This document shows, in pieces, positions 42,701 to 51,700 of a stretch of 64,000 nucleotides of DNA. A program made the position numbers and the translations under genes. The DNA is from Euptelea pleiosperma (Eukaryota; Streptophyta; Magnoliopsida; Ranunculales; Eupteleaceae), in assembly GCA_035048495.1 (NCBI GenBank), contig CM068553.1:24863190-24927189 (forward strand). Direction: 5' to 3'. Position 1 is the stretch's first letter. The number at the start of each line of letters is the position of its first letter. Below the pieces are notes generated by a model that saw only the letters and a program-made list of their open reading frames with translations, was not told the DNA's origin and did not search any database.

Positions 42701-45700
42701 GTCGGTCTCGTTTGTTTGAACGGCCGAAGCAGTCTGGTCATTTTGGACGGCCGAGGCCAGTCCCGTTCCCGTTTGGACGGTCGAGGCCAATCATTTTGGA
42801 CGGTCGAAGCCAGTCCCGTTCATTTGGACGGCTGAGGTCAGTCCCATTCATTTGGACGGCCGATGCTAATCCCATTCATTTTGACGGCCGAAGCCAGTCC
42901 CGTTCATTTTGGACGGCCGAGGCCAGCCAGTCCCGTTCATTTTGGACGGCTGAGGCCAGTCCCGTTCATATGGACGGCCGAAGCTGACTCCGTTTATTTT
43001 TACGGCCGAAGCCAGTCTCGTTCATTTTGGACGGCCGAGGCTAGTCCCGTTCATTTGGACAGCCAAAGCCAGTCCCGTTCATTTGAACGGCCGAAGCCAG
43101 TCCCATTACGTAAGCTTTAGTCGGTCTTTCAATCATCTTTATTGATAGAATTTTTAAAAATTTTTCACATTCCACGATTTTACTTTACAAGTTTGTCATC
43201 CAGGGTTTCCAAGTAGTAGCTCCCTCCGGCGTTGACTCTGTACAAAACTAGTTTTCCAAGTAGTAGGTCCCTCCCAGTTCAAAACTAGTTTTTCGGCATT
43301 CTTTTCTCGAGTATTTGGGAATACATTTCGTAGAACCAAGTTGCCTTGTCGGAAACTCCTTGCCTTTACCTTTCGCTGGTACCATCTCTTCAAGGATTGA
43401 TGGTAATTTTCCAGCTTTATCCTGGCCGACTCCCTTCTTTCCTCTGCTATGTTGATGTCAAACTTTTGAATTTCGAAGCTGACTCTTGTTTCTACTTTCT
43501 ACAGCCATGCGCCGAGAGGTACTGACAACCATCTGGGACAGAATGACTGCCTCGATACCAAATGCTAATGCAAAATGGGAGTCTTCATTCCCCGTCCTGG
43601 GAGTCATCCGATAAGCCCAAAGGACCCCATCTAGTATCTTGGCCCATTTTCCTTTGGCACTTTCTAATCTTTTCTTCAAATTCTTACCAACAGTTTTGTT
43701 CGAGGTTTCGGCTTGTCTGTTTCCTTATGGATACATGGGAGCCAAGAACAGCTGCTTGATGTTGAATTTGTTACAAAAAGCTTCTATCTTCCGTCCTCGG
43801 AACTGTAATCCATTTTCCGAGATGAAGGCATATGGAAGGCCGAATCTGGTGATGATCCTTTTCCAAAGGAATTTCTCCATTTCTTGTTCTCAGACCTGCT
43901 GTAAGGCTACGGCTTCTACCCACTTTGTAAAGTAGTCGGTCGCCACCAACATGAACTGTCTTTTACCTGGAGCCATGGGGAGAGGGCCGACAACATCCAA
44001 CCCCCAGAGTGCGAACGGCCACGGACTGACTACTGAGTTCAATTCCCCTACAGGTGCTCGGATAGTCGGTGCGTGTTTCTGGCACTTCATACATTTCCTG
44101 ACATATTTTTTAGCCTCCTGCATATACGGCTAGTAATATCTTTGGACCCACGCCTTGTGGGCTAGTAATATCTGATATCGACGAGCCTTCTACTCTATTT
44201 GTCTAGTCGTCTTCCTGTCCGGATCTCTCGTCCCCTCGGCCAGATACTTCATAATCGGAGTCATCCAAGTCATGATTGTCTCTGTCTGGTTGCACACTTC
44301 CATCTCTACATCTTCTAGCTAGATACTCGGGCTTCCCAGGAATTCGATGGAGATAGTCCTCTTCTGTCTCTCCCAGCATGGCAGCTACGTATGCTAGTGC
44401 GTCGGAATGTCGGTTCTCTCCTCTATTGATGTGGTGGAGTTCGGCCTTTCTGAAATCTCCCATAATCCGCCCGATAACCTGCAAGTATTTGGCCATTCTC
44501 TCGTTCTTTGTCGCAAAAGATCCGTTGACCTGGTTGACGACCAGCTGAGAGTCGCTGAAGATTGTGATTTCCTCTACGCTGACTTCAATTGCCATCTAAA
44601 GTCTGGCAATGAGAGCTTCGTACTCGCTTCGTTATTGGAAGCTGGGAATCCCAACTTAATTGCCAATTCTATCTGAGTGTTTTCCGGGGTGATGAGAATA
44701 GCGCTGACACCCGCGCCGATACCGTTCGCCGAACTGTCTACAAACAGTCTCCACCCATTTCTTTGATTCCATGGATCCGGCAAGTCTTGGGTCTCGACAC
44801 CCTCGTTCGATTCTGACTCTGGCTCTTCAACCCAGAAGGGATTTTCGATGGGGAAGTCGGTTAGGAAGTCGGCAACCGCCTGCCCCTTCTCTGCCGTTCT
44901 CGGCTGGTAGGTTGTACCGTCCCAAGGCCACTACCAATTTTTCCATCCGCCCCGACTTCTCGAATTTCGTTAACACGTTCTTCAATTGGAGGTTAGTGAT
45001 CATGATTATGGGATGCACTTGGAAGTAGGGTCTCAACCTCTAAGCCGAGAACATCATGGCCAAATTAGCTTTTTCAATCATCGAGTATCTATTCTCGGCG
45101 TCCAGGAGGGTCTTACTCAAAATAAATTGGTTTTTCTCTTCCTTCGTCTTCTCGGATCAATACCGAACTTAGAACATAATCTGAGACCGAGATATATAAT
45201 AACTGCTCTTTTGGCTCTGGTTTGGACAGAATGGGGTCATTTTCGAGATATTCTTTCAGATTCTGGAAAGCCTTATCACACTCTTCCGTCTATTCGAACC
45301 TGCTCTGTTTTCTCAGAAGGTGGAATATTGGTCGACACCTATCCGAGGATCTTGAAATAAATCGGTTCAAGGTCGCGATCATCCCGGCAAGCTTCTGTAC
45401 CTGCTTCTTGTTGCTTGGGGACGGCAAGTCCTGAAGCGCCCGAATCTGGTCTGGGTTTGCCTCTATCCCCCTATTGGTTACTATGTGACCGAGAAACTTC
45501 TCTGATGACACCCCAAATGTACACTTCTCTGGGTTTAACTTCATCCGATACTCTTTCAGTATACGGAAAGTTTCCTCCAGGTCTTCCAAGTGGTGTTGTC
45601 GACTAATACTTTTGACTAACATATCATCGATGTAGACTTCCATTGTCTTTCCGAGCTTATCTCAGAACATGTTTTCCACCACTCTTTGATATGTGGCTCC

Positions 45701-48700
45701 GGAATTCTTTAAACCGAAGGACATGCGCCGAAAGAAAAAGTCCCCCTGTCGGTATAGAACGCCGTCTTCTCTCGGTCATTATCGTGCATCAATATCTAAT
45801 TATACCCCGAGTAACTGTCGATAAAAGATAACAACTCGAAACCGGCCGTTCGGTCTACCAACTGGTCTACTTGGGGCATGATATAACTATCTTTGTAGCA
45901 AAATTTGTTTAAGTCTGTGAAGTCGATGCAAACCCTGACCTTTCCATTTTTCTTGAGCACAGCGACTATATTGGCAATCAATTTGGGATATTGAATCTCT
46001 TCAATGATCCCAGCCTCAGCTAATCGATTGATCTCGGCTGTGACTGCTGGTGCTACTTTCGGTGAAATTCTTCGGACTCTTTGCTTGACCGAGACCTAAC
46101 CTTCTTTAACATTGAGTTGGTGGCTCACCACGTTTGGATCTATACCCAGTATGTCGTTCATTGACCATGCGAAGACGTCGACGTTTCTTTTTAGAAAACT
46201 CGTTAGCATCTTTTTCTCTTCCCAACCCAATTCATAGTCGATATATGCAACTTTCCTTTCTCCCTGCCCTTAGCTCCACCGGCTCGACTTCTATAGTTCT
46301 TCCTATTTTTGCTGGGGCCGAGTCGGGAGCCGACCGTGATTGCTATTGGGCCGAGGTGCTGACATCTCTTTCTTCTGTCGAATGCGCTTTTTGTTCGCCT
46401 TTGATCTTGGCAGCTTGACATCTTTGGGCTGCCCCCTGATCTCTTCTGATCTCGTATAAGCCCAGTGGCATCGGGAATCGGATCATCTGATAGTAGGTAG
46501 ACGGCACAACCTTCATACCGTGTACCCACCTCCTGCCCATTATGACGTAAGCTGACGGGGCATCAACTATCAAAAATCTTGTCATCAATGTCACCGGCCC
46601 TGCCGACACCGGCAACACGATCTCTCCCAAGGGGTCCGAGGTAGCCCCGTTGAATCCATAGATTGCAGTTTTGGAGGGTTCCAAGGCGGCCCGACTAATG
46701 CCCATGTTATCGAAGGCCGACTTGAACATGATCTCTACGGAGTTGCCACAGTCTACCAGGATTCTCTTGACCGAGAAATTCCCTATGTCTAGGGAAATGA
46801 CCAACTCATCATCATGGGGACCTGCCACCTGCTCTAGGTCCCTTTCTGAGAACCATATTGCCGTTCTCGGGGAGAGGTTGACAGTAGCCTCAGGGGTCAC
46901 CAGCTTTGGCTCTGTCGAGACCTCCATTACCTCTTGGATGCTCATTGTCCTTCTGACCTTGTATCGACGGGCATTCCGCGAGTCAGAGGTACCGGCATAA
47001 ATCATATTGATCACACCCCTTGGTTGCCTCCTATCATCCCGATGGCCCCTCGGACCGGTCTATTCTTCTCTTGATCCTTCTCTCGAGCAACGAAGTAATC
47101 GATGTGCCCCTGATTTACCAGATACTGTAACAGGTTCATCATGGCATAGCATTCGTCTGTAGGGTGATCTCTCGCCCCATGATACGTGCAAAACGGCTTG
47201 TCCAGTTGATCGGCATATGTTGTCTTAGGGGGCTTGAAGTAAGCCTCCTCCTCGGATTTTCTCCAAGATGATCGATCTCTTCTTGTTCAAGGGCGTATAC
47301 ACTCTTGGCCACCATTTAGTTTTCTTCTTATGAAATCTCTCTTCCCCGATCTTTGGTACCAGACCTGTCTCTTTTGCTTCCTCCTTTTTCGGCCGAGGAC
47401 CCGACTTTGCTGACCTTGGCTTTGGCGGGTTCTGTCCGAGCTGAGATGGCTTCTTTTACTCGGATATGCTCTTCAAGAGTCTGATAGGTGTTTTCTAGCC
47501 GTGAGGGTTTCTGGATCACTAGGGCCTCGTGCGCCCGAGAACCCACAAGTACGCCGACTTGTAAAGCAAAGATGGCGGTTCGCTCTTCAAGATGGTCGAC
47601 TAACGCGACCTCTTTCTTGAATCGCATCATATAGTCTCGGAGGGATTCTCCTTTCGTCTGTTTGATGTTGAGAAGAGATGTGACACATTGCATCCTCTTC
47701 CTCTGGTGGATGTGTTTGGTGGCGAATACATCCTCTAAGACCCTGAGTTTCTGATTGATCCCTCGTTGAGGGTATAGAACCAGACCAAGGCATTCCCTTT
47801 CAAGCTAGCGGGGAACATCCGACATAGCAGACCATCGAAAGATGGTGCACTACACAACACCATTGCTTGCCGATAGTGGAACAAATGGTCAATGGGATCC
47901 GAAGTCCCGTCATATAGTTCGAACTTCGGTTGTTGAAACTTCTTGGGGATCTTGGATATCAGAACTTCCTCCGAGAAGGGCGACGATCTCAACACTCTTA
48001 GAGCATCCCTGGCGGCCCCAGCTGCCGTCTTCTTGCTGACCACTGGCCTATTGTCTCTGTCTTGCTGGATCATCTTTGTCACTTTCTCCAGCGTGACTAA
48101 GTTGACCCACTCTTGGTCTGTTGTGTCTCGGGCGAGCTGCTGCTGATCTCGCGTCGCATCTCGCCCCCAAGTTATGCTCTTTCAGCGATCCCCTTCCCGC
48201 CTCTTCCCCGCCTCTTGGCAAAGGATCTCTCGGCTCATTATCTCGATCTCTCAGTGGTTCCTCCCAAGATCTGCTGCCTTAGCTGGCAGTTTTCCTTCCG
48301 GAAGCTCTCTACTTCCTCTCTCATCTTTTGCATCTCAGTTAGGACCCGGTCCAACATCTTCTAGACTTCGGGGCTCACTATCTCTTCTTCGCCACCCTCC
48401 TGCCGCATGGCGGTTTCTTTCGATCTCGTATGCATTCTTCCAATCAGTCTCCGTCTACTACTAGCTTCTGATAGAGTGCACGAGCCGCTGTCTTTTCGTT
48501 CCCACAGACGGCGCAAAAAGATGGGGAAATTCTCTACACCCCCTCGAAATACACGCAATATCAAATGCTAAGTTCAGAATATCCTTCCACTCGTCTTTAC
48601 CGAATGGCTTCACCGAGAAGGTCGACTTTCCTGCCGAATACTCTATTTCTGATCTCGAGGAGGCCGATGACGTTGCGTAGTCTGACTTCAAAGCCGAGTA

Positions 48701-51700
48701 TCCCGATTCCACCTGAAAATGAACTCCGTTGGTGGTAAATCCACCATAGAGCCTCCGATGCTTAAGTCAATATCTTGCGTCAGAATTAAAATTTACTTTT
48801 CGATTCAAGATTATTTACTTTCTTCCTTACTGTAGCTCTCTATTTATAGGATATGTAACTCCTTACGTGTCTAAGAGCACGATGGAGGCCATACCAATCA
48901 ACTCAACGATCTTTGTCTTATATGTGATTTGTCATAGTTCGTGTTTTACTTTACAAGTACAATAGGTGGCTGCTTTCCGTTCGTTGTTCGGTCCTGTTCT
49001 TGTTCCCATCTGGCCGACTAACCATGGTGCCGAGATTCACATATTTGACTCGTTCCCATCATGACATTTGGCTTCTATCCCAACCAAGTCAGTTCTTGGT
49101 AAGTTGGACTGATCTACACTATTCTAAGTCGGTCTGCTTATCATTCTAAGTCGGCCATACTTTCAACAGCATAAGTCGGCCACTTCTTCATCAGAACCAA
49201 TCGGCCAAACCTTCATCAGAACAAGTCGGCCACTCGGTTATGTTTTGGGGGACATATGGCGCTATTACAAGAATCCATGTGTATTGTCAGAAAATACCCC
49301 TTACAGGAGGTACCGAGAAAGACGCACTTGAGCGCTTTGGGATCTAGTTTGGTGTGATGGGGGACCCAAGATATGTACATAGCATACGCACTGAAATTTG
49401 TCGAATTAAGTGAATTAATTCGTCGAAGTTTTGGTGAATTTTTGTAATTTTTTACTCCATGTATACTTTAATTCGGTGATTCAAAATTCAGCGAATTTTG
49501 GTCGAATTTCGCCGAATTTTAAAACCATGAAGCATAATAGTTACTGAGTGGTAGCGCCCCTTGTCGTAGGCATGCAATCTCTTGCTCTAACTCATAGAGC
49601 TTAGCGAAGTTTCCCATCTGGGAATATGTTTGAGAGACAACATCCCAAACATCTGTGGCCGTAGGTAGAAACATGAAGCCCTTTCTGATTTAGGCTTGCA
49701 TCGAGTGAAGAAGCCAAGACATCACGGTTGAGTTTTCCATCACCCATCCCCGGTGAGTATTGTTAGTCGATGCTAGTTCTTTAGTAACACCGGTAAGGTA
49801 TTCACTGTAACCACGACCCCTGATGTACATAAGAGTTGACGTCTTCCATTCCTGATAATTAGTGCCATCAAGTTTCACTGTGGTGATGCACAGTTGAGGA
49901 TTATGATCTCCATGAGAACCGTGTGGCAGAGAACTTCCTGCGGGGGAAGAGGCCGTGCTACTGGATGAAACCTCGAAGTGAGACCGCTGTGAGTAGCATG
50001 TTGCAGATCGGAGTCTAGGGCTGCAACTTGGGCGGGTTGGGTCGGGTTGGAGGTCAACCCGAGCCCAACCCGACCTTCAAGACTCTAAGACCGGGCCCGA
50101 ACCCAACCCGATCGGGTTGGTCGGGTTAGTCGGGTTGATCGGGTTGGCACACTTTCCTTAAAAAAAAAAAACCCATCCCTCATCCTTCCTACCTCTCTCG
50201 CTGTACATTGATAGACAGCAACTCCTTCACAATATATGGATTTTTTTCATGTTGATTCGAGCAATAGAAAAAGAAAAACTTCTAAAGAGGGGAAAGAGAT
50301 CTAGAAAAAGAGGAGGAGCTTATCCGAGGAAGCGGCGTCGAGGGAGGAGGGCGTTGACGGAAGACGATGGCTCCCTTCTTCGGTTCTTCTTTTTCTCCAT
50401 GCCCTTCTTCGTTATGTTCACTTTTCACCGCATTAAACCTTGGCCTTGGCTGAATCATAAAAAAAAAAACAAAACACTTGGCTTTGACCTAGGCCTTGGT
50501 GTACCTTCTGGCCGTTTTGCTGCTTCGTTTGCTCCATTACATTGCTCCAAAAGCAAATGAAAAGAGTAAAACTTGTGGGAAAAAGATGTAACAAGGTATG
50601 GCTGAAACTGCTCATTTGCGGAAGCGGCATTTTTGGTAGTCACCGCTGCCATCTGGGCCCACTGACCGCTTGGATGTTTATCTCACCCCTTGGTGGATAT
50701 ACATGCCAAAAATCACCTTGATTAGTGATCTATAATCATTAGATTTTAACACTTTTTAGCACCATTTAAGGCGTTCTTATAGACGTTGAATACAACCATC
50801 TTTTGAGTACTAAAATCAACGGCTAAAAATCATTAAACAAGCTGATTTTTTGTATGAATGTCTATTAAAGGGTGGGCTAAACATCCATGCGGTCAGTGGG
50901 CCCAGATGGCAGTGGTGTCTACCAAAAATGCCACTTCCGCAAATGAATAGATCTCAGGTATACCTTGTTACATCACGACCCAAACTTGTGTCGATGTTGT
51001 GATGGAAGCCGGTCACAACACTGTACTTGTCAGCAGTGCTGCAGGTCAATTTATTGACTGTAGTACTATACTACTGTGGACACAGATGCAATCAGAGTAA
51101 AACTTCTATCATAACAAATTGTAAATCACACAATCACACGCAAATGAGTTCTTAGCACTTACTCAAGTCCTTTTGCAACGTACCCACGTACTTTTGCTTT
51201 GAGGTGTACGTGCCGAGAACTCATTGGCTGTGATTGTGTGATTTGCAACTCGATTGTGATAAGTTTTACTCATGCAATCAATATCCCCAAAAAATGTGGC
51301 ACCAAAACGTGTGGTGCATGAAAGAGTACCACTCACCACATGGTGCCAGGTGACGTAATCTTCAAAAAAAACTTATATATTGATCGGGCTCGGGTTGAGT
51401 CGGGTTTCTAAGCCTCAACCCGAGCCCAACCCGATTTTCACTGGGTTCCAAAAATCGAGCTCGAGCCCGAGCCCAAGCCCGATAAAAGCAAACCCAACCC
51501 GAGCCCAAGTCGGTTTTAGCTCGTCGGGCTCGAGTTGAGCCCACCCAAGTTGCAGCCCTATCGGAGTCCCAGAAAAAACCAAAGCAGGGTTCAGAGTAAT
51601 CCCAAATACTCAAATCCGGGAGATTTTCCAGAAATTAGGGTTCGGATAGCTGGAAAAAAATGAACAAAAAATCTGGCAATCCCTAGAGGGCGGCAAGGCT

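Larger units (their letters stand above)
38613..49307 (-). mobile_element. Gypsy F, Tat-lineage-like LTR element with antisense gene
   Basis: LTRs are at 38613-about 39348 and 48522-49307, flanked by AGAGG (38608-38612) and GGAGG (49308-49312), a TSD with one mismatch. The PBS is at 48501-48516. The minus-strand order is gag, protease, RT, RNase H, a second archaeal-type RNase H, and integrase. Between integrase and the 3' LTR lie a 29-bp minisatellite and a + strand extra gene of the putative gypsy-type transposon family. Dual RNase H, a tRNA-Asp-like PBS and an antisense extra ORF are hallmarks of the Tat lineage (Retand-like). All ORFs carry stops or shifts. Confidence 0.9.
36367..49388 (-). 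mobile_element. Copia E (C family), 5'-truncated and split by Gypsy F
   Basis: Same family as Copia C: LTR 36367-36602, RNase H, RT and the integrase C-terminus on the minus strand up to 38612. It resumes at 49308-about 49388 beyond Gypsy F. No gag, protease, integrase core or 5' LTR follows, because the sequence passes through a MITE (49389-49529) into a different Copia's gag. E lacks the 78-bp duplication seen in C. Confidence 0.85.
50016..51560. mobile_element. Non-autonomous hAT-type element 2, TSD TCGGAGTC
   Basis: The TIRs are TAGGGCTGCAACTTGGGCGGG and CCACCCAAGTTGCAGCCCTA. A perfect 8-bp duplication TCGGAGTC lies at 50008-50015 and 51561-51568. The sub-terminal GGGTTGG/CCCGAGCCC repeats match element 1 at 13230-14956, while the interiors differ. 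No transposase is present. It contains two separate foldback elements. It is inserted in the Copia G gag/leader. Confidence 0.9.

Noticed and set aside
42712..43120. Tandem array as a CRISPR array or a repeat protein (FGRPRPVP units)
   Set aside because: The units are contiguous with no unique spacers, the genome is a plant's, and the array lies in the non-coding part of a gypsy element. The peptide has no start or conserved context.
50249..50560. Basic ORF ([11 protein letters not shown]) as a small host gene
   Set aside because: It lies within hAT-type element 2, is low-complexity, and lacks family similarity.
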